DNA of 64,000 nucleotides from Desarmillaria ectypa (Eukaryota > Basidiomycota > Agaricomycetes > Agaricales > Physalacriaceae), in contig JAUDYN010000007.1 in NCBI GenBank assembly GCA_030407005.1, positions 1,364,001 to 1,428,000 on the forward strand, in the 5' to 3' direction. The notes beneath the pieces were generated by a model. The model saw only the letters and a list, made by a program, of their open reading frames with translations, did not search any database and had not been told where the DNA came from. Within the stretch, counting starts at the first letter, position 1. Each line of letters opens with the position of its first letter. Below are positions 13,045 to 24,871 of the stretch, one piece after another. The translations under genes and the position numbers were made by a program.

Positions 13045-13057
13045 AACAAGGGGGTAA
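13045..13057 (+). promoter_or_regulatory. C polypurine tract
   Basis: AACAAGGGGGTAA lies immediately 5' of the 3' LTR. It is identical to the tract of B1 (17192-17204, minus) and B2 (32858-32870). It is the plus-strand DNA priming site by position. Confidence 0.85.
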
Positions 13058-13450
13058 TGTTATGATTTTTCCATTATCTTATCATGATTTATGTTGCAGT
13101 ACTTATGCAACATCATTGTATCCACCAAAACACCAATATTCCATCCAATCAAACCTCTCACATCCCATGTATTCCCAATCCTTTTAATCTAGTTGGACCA
13201 TGGTCATCTGACTTCTAACATTTCATGCATGGACATTCACATTTCATTTATTATTAAACCTCATACTTTCATATATAAAGTAGAGAGACTTTGTACTTAG
13301 TCTCTATCTTCTGACTAAATTGCATCTATACCATCTATTACACTCCTCTAAAGACTCAGCTGTCTTCTTATTTAGGGTGATTGTCTGAACATGAGACAGC
13401 CCAAGAGTGATGCATGGTCCCAAGATCACATGCTAGATTGGACAATAACA
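13058..13450 (+). repeat. C 3' LTR (393 bp)
   Basis: TGTTATGATTTTTCC...GACAATAACA, with TGTTA/TAACA ends and a sense ATATATAAAG at about 13270. Downstream the sequence passes straight into the C-terminal end of the tyrosine-recombinase relic, so C was probably inserted at or near that gene's 3' end. Confidence 0.9.
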
Positions 13451-13451
13451 C

Positions 13452-14400
13452 ATAGCAGGGATAAGGTCTTCTAGCTTGCCCCAATAAATTAAGAATGCTA
13501 AAGGTTTAGCTACTGTCTCTGGAGGAACACTGACCAGTAAGAGCTCTGTAGCTCCACCTGGCCTGAAGCTAGGGCCATGCATGAAATCCAAATTTAGCAG
13601 TTCCCAGATTTTGTGACATTGGTCAAGAAACTAATTCTTGGTCATAGAAGCCTATGACAAGTATGTGGTCTTGAAGGTAAAGAGTGAAGCATTATCTAGA
13701 ATATCTTTGTTAGACTTTAGATAGATATGAAGAGCTTCTACCAGGCATATGTCCTCTCTAGAGGTGAAGATCAGATTGGTGCCTTCCTGGCATTCCATCT
13801 TGGCCCAAGGGATATGAAACTGTGCTGACTCTACATCTCTAAAGTGTCTGTAGAAGGTGATTTGAACTGATTTGGTGATATAGAGCTGTTCATCAAAGAT
13901 GTTGCAAGAGAGGACTGTTAATTCTCCAAGTTGATAATACCCTTAGAAGGCACATAGGGCTACTACCCAAACAACAATGTCAAAGATGTTTGACATGAAT
14001 AAACCTTCATGAAGGGCAAATAGATGTTTGAGTGTGACAGTATAGCATTTGGAATGAGATAGATATGCTCCATGCTTAGCAGCAGCTGTCTTGATATGAA
14101 TAACAAATTCTTCACCCCCCAACCATTCAACTGAGTTAATCTCATGCCAGGCTCAAAGTCCTGACATCCATATGCTATTAGCCTTGCCTGGAGTCTTAGA
14201 AACAGAAGTGTCTATCACAAAAGCAGCAAGAAGTAGATAGGAAGTAGGAATGGGCTCTGATTCTTAGATGTTGCACTTGTCTGCAAACTAGTGAAAGTGA
14301 AGGAGTCTGGCATTATAATTTTAGAAAGTGGAGATTTCATACATTGTGTGAATAAGAGACTGGATAATAGCAGCATCATTATAAGGCTATCAAACTCTCT
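13452..14400 (-). pseudogene. Tyrosine-recombinase (DNA breaking-rejoining enzyme) relic
   Basis: One reading frame on the minus strand can be followed from about 14390 to 13455 with only occasional TAA, TAG and TGA interruptions. It shows AKHGAYLSHSKCYTVTLKHL (about 14050), FHIPWAK (about 13810) and EALHIYLKSNKDILDNASLF (about 13715). Its C-terminal catalytic region contains SFRPGGATELLL and VPPETVA and ends KLEDLIPAM. This is the conserved C-terminal half of the phage-integrase-like proteins that are common in Agaricomycete genomes and related to Crypton/DIRS-type recombinases. The expected HSFR is read as PSFR here. No start codon or flanking element ends are visible. Not functional as it stands. 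Confidence 0.75.
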
Positions 14401-16149
14401 AGTGAGAGAATTATAGTCTGCTGTTGCAAGATCTTTTGTATACTATAAGTATACAGAGAGATACAAAAACTATCCACTTTAGAATGGTATAAATCTGCTA
14501 CTGAAAGCAGACAAGAGAAAAGTGTGGGACTTGGCATCCTTTCAAGGATGTGAGCTTTGAGAGTAGGTATTGAATAATAGCAACAAGCTTCTGCACTGTC
14601 TGCTAGCAATACTAGGTGCAAGGCTGCTAAAGTATACTGAGCTGAAGGCTTGGATAAGAAATTTATTCCCTTAGTATGCTATAAGCTAGATTAAATCCTC
14701 CCTCTTACTAGTTACATTAGTTATACTTTTATACTCTCAGAACTGAGCCAGCTTTCCACCCCTATACCTATCTGCATAGATAACTCTCTTAAATAGTGAC
14801 CTGCTCAGTAGTAACCACCTCCTTTTTACACTCTTAAAAGGATTCATCTAGAGGAAAACCATATAGAATCACTATCCTTAGTGAGACTAGGATGAATGTA
14901 TGGGCTACTGATAGTGGATGGCAATCCATTGCTTTCTAATCTTTATTTCTGGTGGAAATATGGGCTACCAAAGGCAGATGGCAGTTTATTGCCACCTCTT
15001 AACCTTTATTTCTAGTGGATCTTAGTCCCATATTCCCATAAACTGAGTGGGTGAGTGTGAGGTGTTATTAGTCCTGTGGAGAGTAGTATGTAAGATGGAA
15101 GCCAGAATTTAGAATTTGATGCACATATATATGTGGTGCAGCACATCATGTAGAACTTTTTCATAGAACTTTTAGTCAAATGACATTGCATAGAGAGAGG
15201 TCCAGCAGAAGAGTCTGTCCTTTGCTAAGACAAAAGATTGGTATTTATTATATTTAATTTCACAGCCTTTGTGAGGCTTTCTTGCTTTTGTTTAGCTAGA
15301 AGGTAGATATGGATAAATTACCAGGTGAAGTGATTTCCTACTGCTGGCCTTAACAGAATGTTGTTGTGACTGCAGTATCTCTATGCATATAATTTTGCTA
15401 TCTGCCATCATATGCACAGCTGCTAAGGCACAGTGAGTGAGCAGGATGTAAATGATTCAGCAATATAAATACTGTGTAAGGACTAAATAAGAAGCCAAGT
15501 TAGATCAGAAGGAGCAGGGAATATCAAACAGAATTTAGTCATAGCATTATATTAATTGAGCATAGTAGATAAGAAGGCTGAACTCTCAACTCTAAATGCT
15601 GTCTATCAAACATGAAGTATACACTTGCAAGGGCTAGATGAAAACCAGCAGATTATATTATAATGATATGAAAGTGTGAGCTCATTAATGATGAGCTATT
15701 ATACTTGAAAATCCAGAATGTTTCTTATGCAAGATAATAAACTTAATATTCATGAGCCTTAATAATAGGTTCAGCTGACATCTGCAAGCCTGAATTCTAG
15801 TATTCTGTAAATTCATTTGTTACTATGTTAATAAAAAGCCTCAATAGAGCTAAGAAAGAAGTATAGAGAGACATATGATATTGTAACAGTCCTGAGTGCT
15901 TAGGCATGTCACTGCCAGTTAGTAAGCCCACAGGCTTTGGAGAGACCCATCTGAGCCCACCTAAAGCAAGCTCACTATAGAAATAAAACTAAACTTGAAA
16001 GGTTCAACTAGAGTGCTCAGTAAGATGATAGTGGTGGTGGTGGCTATGCTTGTAGGATCTGGAAATTACATAGCATTTATAATTCTAATTCATGATAGTA
16101 TAAGTAGCTAGCAAAAGTAAGATAAAGACTAAGTTTAAGACCACTTCTG
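14401..16149. other. AT-rich decayed DNA, no gene recognised
   Basis: About 1.75 kb without a convincing reading frame on either strand. Short minus-strand ORFs (for example 14379-14621) show no recognisable domain. A GGTGGTGGTGG simple repeat occurs near 16030. Probably old repeat remains between the recombinase relic and the RT relic. Confidence 0.5.
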
Positions 16150-16450
16150 CTATATCTATTTGAATGATATTATCATCTGGTCTGAGATCTTGAAAGATCA
16201 TATTTGCCACATTCATCTGATAATAGAGACTCTTTGAAAACATAGACTCATCTATAATCCAAAGAGATCTAAATTTTGTTTGCTCAAAGCTGATTTTCTA
16301 AGCCACCACATCTCTTATGCTAGCATTACCACTTGTGACAAGAAAGCTGACAAGATGTTGAATTGATCAGTACCTAAATCTTCAGCTGAGATAAAGTCTT
16401 TTCTTAGTCTAGTTTATTATCTCACCACCTGTTGGGATTTTTTCAGAAAG
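16150..16450 (+). pseudogene. RT relic of another Ty3/gypsy element
   Basis: One plus-strand frame reads YLNDIIIWSEILKDHI, then NPKRSKFCLLKADFLSHHIS, then PKSSAEIKSFLSLVYYLTT, interrupted by two or three stops. This is the RT palm (YxDD box, read as YLND) followed by the thumb and connection region of a Ty3/gypsy polymerase. It is clearly different from the A, B, C and D families. No LTRs could be assigned. Highly decayed. Confidence 0.7.
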
Positions 16451-16722
16451 TTCTAGAAGAAGCAATCTGGTATCATGCTGACAGTCAATGAGTAAGCAAG
16501 AAAGTCATAGAAATTTATAGTATATTCTAGATTCTAGTGCAAAGTAGTATAAATATAAGCTCTGTAAGAGCCACAGAATAATAATTTCTTTATATCTGGC
16601 TTTACCAGCCTGGAGTCTACTCTGCACAACATCTAGGATTCTAACAGATTATAGGCCTTGGCCTGATTAGACTCTGATTACAGTATCTCAACTTCTTAAT
16701 TCATCTTCATTTATTACTTACC

Positions 16723-16768
16723 ATGAGTAGTATGATAATCAATAATCTTTTAGGCTCTGTCCCAAAAT
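16723..16768 (+). pseudogene. Copia-type gag relic, first part (split by B1)
   Basis: The ATG at 16723 opens a frame that runs 15 codons to the AAAAT target duplication of B1. Skipping B1 and one copy of AAAAT continues the same frame at 25300 with LTKDNYYIWK, the typical start of a Ty1/copia gag. The second part is listed at 25300-25999. Confidence 0.7.
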
Positions 16769-17191
16769 TGTTAGGTACTGACTTGGACATGTGACTTGGG
16801 GTCATCAGCTGATCTCTCTGGGCCATTATGCATTCGAACAATCACCGAAAGTGAGAGATAGAAGCTTAAGACCTTCTATGTTGTGTAAACAAGAAGTATA
16901 TGGTGGTAATTTAAACAAGAGATAGAGTACAACTGTCTAGTTTACTCTGTTTATATAGTATTTCTATGGCGTTATATTTAGATGAAACGCTGGAGTCCAT
17001 GCACAAACAGTGTTGAAGTAGGATGATCCGGGAGGATCATAGAACCAATAGAGAGCGTCTGGGGTGACAGACAGTGAGAACGAGGGTGGTAACTGGCAAG
17101 TAACTGGATACGAGTCAGATTCTTGAATAGATTAGATGGCTGAGTCATGGATATGACTTGGATAAGATAAGATAATGGAAAAATCGTAACA
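16769..17191 (-). repeat. B1 3' LTR (423 bp)
   Basis: In sense orientation it starts TGTTACGATTTTTCC and ends GTACCTAACA. It contains a sense TATATAAA (16950-16957) and the self-complementary leader motif (16911-16923). It is preceded, in sense, by the polypurine tract. Confidence 0.95.
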
Positions 17192-17204
17192 TTACCCCCT
17201 TGTT
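17192..17204 (-). promoter_or_regulatory. B1 polypurine tract
   Basis: In sense, AACAAGGGGGTAA abuts the 3' LTR, as in C and B2. Confidence 0.88.
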
Positions 17205-20200
17205 AAAGCAGTCATCCCAACTGCTAAGGCTCTTCCAAAGGGGTGTCGAACTGTGTTGCAATTTGACTGATCCAGTACTGATCAATCAAGTTCTTCCATA
17301 CATTCTCATCTGGATTGACGATTCATTTCATGTATCCATCTTTTCTTTTGGCGAGGTAGGCTACGTCGCCATGTTCCAAATATTCATGGTCTAGTATCTT
17401 GACCACTATCTTGTTCTTGGTTACAATTTTTGGAGTGTATATGGCATGGTTTACACTAGCCTGATACTCTTGGATTGCTTCCAAGGTGTTCGTCATCTCA
17501 TTTTCTCGAACCCATGAATTGTGTTCATGGGTCCATCCCTTTCATTTGACTAGGTAGTCCATGACTTCCCTAGATGGTTGTCCTTTCTTGGACCATACCT
17601 TTCTGGTGCGTGAGTCCAAGACTTCTTCAATTTCATATTCTTCTTGACCATTGACGAGGTCTGGAGGGGGAGGAGGTGGTTGTTGTTGATTTGGGAACGA
17701 AGGTTCAACGTATGGGGTTAACAGTTTTTCGTTGAACCAGGGATGAATCTTCCAATGAGATGGCAGCTTCAGCTTGTATGCTGCTGCTCCTGACTTTTTG
17801 ACGATTTCGAATGGTCCTGTTCGCTTATCATCAAGCTTCTTCTTGGGTCGAGAAAGGTGAAGGTTGGTGGTGTCTAACCATACCTTGTCTCCGATTCGGT
17901 ACTCCCGTGGAGTCTGTTTTCATTTGTTGTATTGTGCCTTCATTTGCACCACAGCCTTTTCCAAGGCATTATGGACTTCCTTATGGACCTTGGCCATGGT
18001 TTCAGTGAAGTCTACAGCTGTGGGATTCGCGAAGCTGGTTTTCTGGATTGACTCGGGAATGAGTCGGGGATTGTGTCCGTATAGGACTGTGAATGGACTT
18101 TTGCCCATGGCTGAATGGACTTGGTTATTATGGGCGAATTCTGCAAGGGGTAACCATGCTACCCAGTCAGTCTGTCGATGGTTGACAAAGATTCAAAGAT
18201 ATTTTTCAACTTCTTGATTTACCCTCTCTGTTTGTCCATCTGTCTGAGGGTGGTATGCTGTTGAGGCATTCTGCATGATGTTTAGCATTCAGTAGAGTTC
18301 CTTCATGAATGCTGAAATGAATTGTGGTCCTCTGTCTGATATGACCACCTGTGGCATCCTGTGTTTGGCATATACCTGGTTGCAAAGTATTAGCACCCAT
18401 CCTTCTGCGGACAACTCCTCATTACGTGGAATAAGGAGGATGTTCTTGGAGAAACAGTCTACAATGATGAGTAAAGCATTGCATCCTTCTGATTCTGGGA
18501 GTCCTGTGACCATGTCAACCGAGATGTGAGTCCATGGTGAGTCTGGGATTGCATTTGGATGAAGAGGTGCAGCCTTGGCCTGCATATCACTCTTTGTTCA
18601 TTGACAAGTTTCACATCCTTTGATATAGGACTTGATGTCTTTCTTCATCTTTGGCCACCAATACTCGTGAAGAATGAGTTCTTTGGTTTTGGCAATTCCT
18701 GGATGTCCAGCGGTGATATGATCATGGAATTGAGAGATGATCTCACCATGCAGGATATAGTCTTTTGGAATATAGACTCATCCATCATACCACAGGAGCT
18801 CATTCTCCTGGGTGATTCCTCATTCATGGTTAAGGGATTTCTCTATCCCCTGATCCCACTGGTCTTTTTGTTTTGTTGCATCTCTTATATGCATGAGTCG
18901 TTCCTCGATGGTGGGCAGTACCAATGCCTGGAAGTGTTCTGGGGAAAGGACAATTATGTCTTTATTGTCTTCCTTTCCTTGATCGTGATCATCTCGTCAA
19001 CTGAGAAGATTGGCTTTTTGATTTGCGGTCCTGGCTTTGTGTTGAAGAACAAAGTGGTATTCCGCCAATTTGGTGACCCACTGAGCTTGTCGGTGATTCA
19101 ACTTCTGGGGTTTCTGGAAGCATTGGAGATTCTGGTGGTCAGTCCAGATCTCAACAGTCTCTTTGGCACCCATAAGGTAATGACGCCATTCTTCTAGTGC
19201 CAGCATGATTGCTAACAGCTCCTTGTCATATATTTCATAGTTATGCTCAGTGACTGTGAGCACTTTTGACATGAAGGCTACGGGCCTCCATTTGCCATCC
19301 TTTTCTTGGCTTAAGATGGCACCAATGGCTCCATCACTAGCATCTGCTTTGACTCAGAACTTTCCATCGTCTGAGGGGATTGTAAGAATTACATTTGTCA
19401 TCATCAACTCCTTGAGTTGTCTAAATGCTTGTTCTTGATCTGCTCCCCACATCCAGTCTACCTTTCCAGTTAACTGAGTGAGAGGTCTTACTATCTTGGA
19501 GTAATCTCAGATAAACTTGCAATAGAAGTTCATGAATCCTAAGAAGGATTGTAGTTCCTTCTTCTTCATCGGAGTGGGCCATTCTGCTATGCCCACAATT
19601 TTGATTGGGTCCATGTGAATTGCATCTTCACTGATGATAACCCCTAGGTATTCGGTTTTGAGTACCTTGAACTTGCATTTCTTGGCTTTGAGGAACAACT
19701 TGTTTTCTTGGAGACATTGGAGCACTTGGCGAACTATGTTTCGATGTTCAGACAAGGATTTCATGAATATGAGAATATCATCGAGGTAAATGGTGACTTT
19801 TCCTCTGGCAATCAAATCCTTGAATATATCATTCATCATCCACTGAAATGTGGCTGGTGAGTTCATAAGCCCAAAGAACATGACCATTGGTTCAAAGAGT
19901 CCTCGGTTGGTTTGGAATGCAGCTTTTTCTTCATCTCCATCTTGAATATGGACATTGTTGTATCCCCATCAAATGTCTAATTTGGAGAAATACTTGGCTC
20001 TACGTAATTTGTCGATAAGTTCAGAGATGAGGGGAAGGGGATAACAATTCTTGATCATCATTTTGTTCAGCTTTCAATAGTCCTGAACTGGTTGTAGAGA
20101 GCCATCCTTTTTCTTGACAAAGAAGAAAGGAGAGGTGAAAGGGGATTTCGAGGGGTGAATGCATCCTGAGTCTAAGTTCTCATCCAAGAACTTGTCTAAC

Positions 20201-22101
20201 TGCTCTTGCTCGTTTCTGTTGAGTGGATAAACCTTGCAGTCTAAGGTTGATTTCATGTTGGGGATCAATTCAATTGCATGGTCCCAAGGTCTTCTTTCAG
20301 GTAATTCATCAAAGCTTTCCTTGGAGAATAAATCTCTAAAGCTTTGGTATTGAGGAGGCACGAGCTCCTCAAATGTCTGTTTCAGTTTTTCTGCATTTGC
20401 GGCTGCTGCCAATTCATTTGCGTGATGGATAGCACGAAGGATGATTTCTTCTTGCATATTGACAGCAAGAATACTTTCTCCTTCCTCAAGCTCTTCATCC
20501 CACTGATCTTCTTCATCTGCATCAGGCAGGGTGAAATGGTTTTGAACGCATTGACATCATCCAAATGTCAAGGTTCCCACTTTCCAGTTGACAAAAGGGT
20601 TGTGGTGTTTAAGCCAGTCATGACCCAAGTACACGGTCTTGGAACCCAAGTCAGTGACTGCTAGGTCGATTCGTTCACTGTGGTTTCCGATGGTCATTCG
20701 GAGTTCCACAAACTCGGTAACATCCCCTGCTTTATTGTGCGTTCTGTTGGCATTATAGACCAGTATAGGGGTGGCGGCCTTCCTGGTGTCCAACTGGTGT
20801 TGTTGGACATAAGTTTGATTGATAGAACTGCCAGTGCAGCCACTATCCAACAATGCTTGGGTTGTCAACGTCTGTTTCCTGGTACATGGGGAAAGCTGGA
20901 TATCCACCAAGAAGTCTCATCCTGAGCTATTGGTACTGCGGATATAGTGGATCGGTTTGTGTAATTCATAGAGCTGTTCTCAGGCTATACTCCCTCCCAT
21001 TTTCAAGCTCTGAATGAGCTCATCATCAATTTCTCCAAGTCATTTGGGATGAACCCAAATGGAGAGAACCGCCTTGGAGTTGCAAACTGCACACAATGTC
21101 CAGTCTATCCCAAATGGTCGAAGCCATTGGAAGTTGTTCTGCTTCCCTGTTCATTCGGAAGACTTGTCTTGCTTCTCTATATGTTCGGAAGCATCTGTTA
21201 CCCCCTTGTTAAGGTGGGCATCAGATTCGGGACTTCCCCATACATTTGGAAGTTCCTGGGTCTGGTTTTCCGGTGTTCTGGATATCGGGGTACTGGCTTT
21301 GGATTGGTTAGCTTGCCACATCCTAAAAGCCATGTCATCTTCTTCATCAGGTACTTCAACAATAGTGGTTCTGCTAAAATACCCCCTCTTTACTGCCTGG
21401 GCACTAGCGGCTTCCTTCCTGTGTTCTTCAGCCAGCACTACTTGCGACGGAGTTTGAATTTCCTTGGTCATTGACTCCCAGTTAGTGCTTAAGGCGACCT
21501 TCGCACGTTCGCATCCCGCATCATTCTGGTTTGGGTAAATCTGCCCCCTTTCTATCACCTGGGTGCTAGCGACTTCCTTCCTGTCGGCTTTGATCCTGTG
21601 ACTTACCGGTCCGGTTTGGTACTCAGCCTCATCAGGTTTTCCACTCCCCAGACCAGTTTGTCTGGGGTGTCGGTCCTGGCCTTGGTTAGAGGCTCTATCC
21701 TGGTCCTCCGCCAACCCTGGCAGAACTGGTGGGCTTGCCCCTCTGCTCGAGGAGGGTACTGGGGTGGTCAAACTTCTGGGAGGCCCAGAGGAGTCCTGCC
21801 TACTGGCCCCTGCCTGTTGTTGAGTGCTCAACAGCGTATCCGGTGAGCTCAGCTCATTGGACTTTGTCGCGGTGCCAGCACCATCTGGCAAGTCCCACTC
21901 CAGTCCATCAGAGGTTCGGGGGTTGTCACTACAGATACTTGTGTCAGCATCTTCTAGGAGAATGACATACCTGTTTTTGTTTGTTGATTCTTGCTGTCTT
22001 CTAGGCTTCTGAGTCTGTGACATCATGATAGATATATTGCATTTCGTAGGTAATAGTCTATTTTCATAGTAATCAGTCCGACCTGTGGAAGCTGAGGACA
22101 C
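17205..22101 (-). pseudogene. B1 pol: protease, RT, RNase H, integrase, chromodomain
   Basis: In coding order: a hydrophilic linker (21151-22101), then protease with LLDSGCTGSSINQTYVQQ and LGHDWL (20557-20910). RT follows (20074-20457 and 19507-19887) with YLDDIL, then RNase H (18997-19272, TDHQNLQ). Integrase runs from about 18830 to 17900, with HHCC finger, DMVTGLP, ISDRGPQF and an ERVNQE-type third acidic residue. A chromodomain with DYLVKWKG lies near 17560. The frame stays recognisable throughout but is cut by in-frame TGA codons where Arg is expected (for example KFI*DYS near 19505 and CQ*TK near 18600). Tf1/sushi-group architecture. A dead or near-dead copy. Confidence 0.92.
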
Positions 22102-22120
22102 ACCTTGAGACTTGGGCGAG

Positions 22121-22148
22121 CAAGGGGAATCGAACCCTTGATGCCCTA
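22121..22148 (-). promoter_or_regulatory. B1 gag stop with downstream hairpin (gag-pol junction)
   Basis: Sense: GTA AAA GAG TAG (stop 22146-22148), 5-nt spacer GGCAT, stem CAAGGG, loop TTCGATTC, stem CCCTTG (22121-22140). Pol is open in the -1 frame across this point and is already open upstream of the gag stop. The hairpin contains GGTTCGATTCC, which matches the tRNA T-arm and Pol III B-box consensus, but no tRNA 5' half is present. Confidence 0.55.
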
Positions 22149-24707
22149 CTCTTTTACCTCCTCGACCTTGGAGGTGCTCAGCACCACTGTGTCAGTGGGC
22201 CCCACGTATCTCACAACATTCTTCTCTTTTCTCATAGGGCAATCCCTGCTCAGGTGACCCTTTTGGTCACACCTGAAACAGCGCCCCTCAGCTTGTTGCT
22301 GGTCTAAGTCCATGGGCTTCCCTGCCCCCCCATGCATTGTCCACTTACCAGTTCCAGCATCATGACTGGTTCCTCCACTCCCAGCAGTCGGCTTTGGGGC
22401 CGAGAAACTTGTTGCCCCAGCAGTGTTCTTGCCACTGGGCTGCTGTTGTTGGGGATGCGGGCCCTGCTTCTGGCCATCCTGAGGCATACTGATGGTCTGA
22501 TCAAAGACCCACTTCCGCTGTCTCTCTTCATACATCTGGAGGATGTGTTCCTTCCACTCTGGATATGAGCATGGAATATTCATGCCCATGTTTGATATGA
22601 AGGTTGTATACAAACTAGGAACTCCTAGTCATACCGCCTTCACCATTGCGCCGTGTTTGGCTTCATCGGTCCTTCAGCCCACTAGCTTGGCTTCTTCCTC
22701 AAGCTTCTGAAAATAATGGGAGACAGGCTGTGCTCCCATGCACAGGTCGAACATGTGCTTCTCATGGATCTCCTCGATGGCAGGATCCTGGAATTGTTGT
22801 GTGACTAGATCGATGAAGTTGGCCCAGTCGGGGTATCTGAAATGGGCAGCAGTGCTGTCAAAGGCATCACCCACCCAGTATTCAGGTCTCTTGTAGACCC
22901 ACCAGTCCTTGGCGGTGCCCTCAAAGTGGGACATCGCAAATAGTACCAGGTGCAATGGCACCTGGAAGTAGTGTTGGAACACTTCGAAATAAGCGATGCA
23001 ATCGCCTATGAAGTATTCTATATCATCGTGTTCCCCTTTGAACAGTGAGAGAACCTTGACAAGAGTGGGTTTGATGCCCAAGTAAGGGGCATCATTGGCA
23101 GCGTGCCCAACAGGATTTGGGATAGGGTCAGGAGGACCCTTGCCGGGGGGCAGTCTTGGGATCGAATAACAATCCAGCCTTGGACCTGGGTAGCCTCTTG
23201 ACGGCTCACCTGACAGTCTTCCCCTCTCCGGCTCCTTCCCCTTTTCTTGATCCCTGAGGTAATCTGTCATCATCTTGCAGGCGGACTCCTCCCTGTCAAG
23301 CTCTTCACGCATCTCTGCGATGTGCCATTCCTTCTCCATCAGCGCGGTTTTCATCTGCTGATGGATTTCCTCTGCTGTGGCAGGGGTTCTTGACACCCCT
23401 GCAGTGGCATTTCCTGCAGGGGCTCCTTTGGCTTCCATTTCTTCTCCCGCCCCTGTGAAGAGAAGACTGCCACCCTGATAGGGGTGGTAACCTTGGTGAT
23501 GTGCCCTATGATATGGGGGCGAATCAGGAAGTGGTCATGGGTTCACAACCAGGGTATCCGGTGGGTGATCTGGATATATTTCATATTAGGGCTGGTGATA
23601 GTCCAGCCCACCATAATAACCTATATCATAGGTTAACATATTGTATGGGGCCCTTTGCCCCCAATCACTCCTCTCTTGCCACCTCCAACCTCCATAAGTG
23701 CTGGAGGGTTCTCTCCAGTTCCTGCTGCTCCACTGGATCTTGGGGCCAAAGCCCTGGAAATAAATCCCCTGCAGAGGGGCGGAAAATACTCCGGTCGTGG
23801 TGGGCATGAATCTGGGCAGCAACAATGTTGGCCCTGCTGGGGCCATTGATTGGGACCCAAATGGGGTCTCCTCGGTTGAGTGCTAACCACTCATCCATTT
23901 CAATTCTGGGCTCCTCCCAGAGATCGCGGGCTTCGACGTCTCTTCATCAAACTTCCCAGGCTGTGGTCTGGAATGGACCAAAGAGTCTTTGGTCAATCTC
24001 GGAGAGGTTGGGCCAGAAGAAGTCCCCCCCATTTGGGTTGAAAGGGTCGTTGGGGGCACAGGGAGTGGCTGGGACTGGGGTGTCATCATCGGACTCATCA
24101 TCGGAGATTTCGATGATGGGGAGGGAGGAGAGAGAGATTGACTCTCCTTCCTCAGGCCAGGCCTCATGGCCCCAGGGGCCATAAGGGTGGCTTCGATCCA
24201 TGGCAGGATCGTCAGGGTTTCGGGGTCCTTGGAAGGACCCGTTGTTGCTGTCCGGGGAGGGCGAGCGAGATCATACATGCCAGTGTTGCTGGTGGAGGGT
24301 GGGGGTTGAGGGACGAGGGGGTGGGCTGGGGTATGCAGGTGGGGGGTCCTCAAGTGCAAGCCAAATGTCCCTCGCATATTCTTGGGCCGCAGTGCATGCA
24401 GCAGAGGGGCATTCCAGTGCAACAGTGGGTCGTTCCATCTGGTATCAGAGGAGAACTGCCCACGCATTATGTACGCAGGCAGAGGAGGGCCTGGGAGTCA
24501 GGGACCTCAAATCTGAACTCCCCTCAGAGGAGGAGGCAATGGTAAAGCAGGCGCAGGGATGGACAAGTGGTATCGCCTCTCATTCTCCCAGTCTTGCAGG
24601 GGGTAGCTCCCAGGGAATGACATGGTCAGGATGTCGGAGAGGTCGAGAGGGTGGGGCAGATTGCCGGGCTTGCCTTTGCTGGAGCAAAGCCTGGATTTCT
24701 TCCTCAT
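22146..24707 (-). pseudogene. B1 gag
   Basis: It starts at the ATG at 24707 (MRKKSRLCSSKGKPG). A Pro/Ser-rich N-terminal region follows (about 23600-24600, in several frames). The capsid core lies at 22674-23438 with DCIAYFEVFQHYFQVP and DWWVYKRPEYWVGD. A CCHC zinc knuckle CFRCDQKGHLSRDC lies at about 22240-22285. The frame ends VEEVKE then TAG at 22146. The N-terminal part is broken by stops and shifts; the capsid and knuckle blocks are open. Gag forms the particle and packages element RNA. Confidence 0.9.
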
Positions 24708-24858
24708 ATATTAAAATGGCGAGGACCATAAAGAAGGTTAACAAGATGGCACTGCTGATGGTGATGCCGAGAGAAACAGTTTGGGGTTCGGTTTGTCAGT
24801 TTTCTTCTTCAGGCATGAAGAAGTTCTTCTCTATGGCTAGCATTGGAGAAGCAAGGGA

Positions 24859-24871
24859 ATCTCTTGTTTAA
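24859..24871 (-). promoter_or_regulatory. B1 primer-binding site, self-priming type
   Basis: In sense the 13 bases directly after the 5' LTR are TTAAACAAGAGAT. Their exact reverse complement, ATCTCTTGTTTAA, occurs in the LTR (25014-25026), 27 nt downstream of TATATAAA (25053-25060), at the likely transcript 5' end. This is the geometry of the Tf1 self-primed mechanism. There is no TGG-type tRNA site. Confidence 0.75.

Larger units (their letters stand above)
6978..13450 (+). mobile_element. Ty3/gypsy chromovirus element C, 5' end missing from view
   Basis: A plus-strand element that begins in mid-gag right after D's LTR. It continues through gag, protease, RT, RNase H, integrase and chromodomain to a polypurine tract (13045-13057) and 3' LTR (13058-13450). 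The first half of C (5' LTR and gag N-terminus) probably lies left of D, outside the window. The copy has many TGA stops and is dead. Its LTR middle differs clearly from B and D, so it is a separate subfamily. Confidence 0.9.

Noticed and set aside
22110..22150. A tRNA gene inside B1
   Set aside because: Only a T-arm-like half is present. No D-arm, anticodon arm or matching 5' acceptor strand can be found upstream, which is gag coding sequence.
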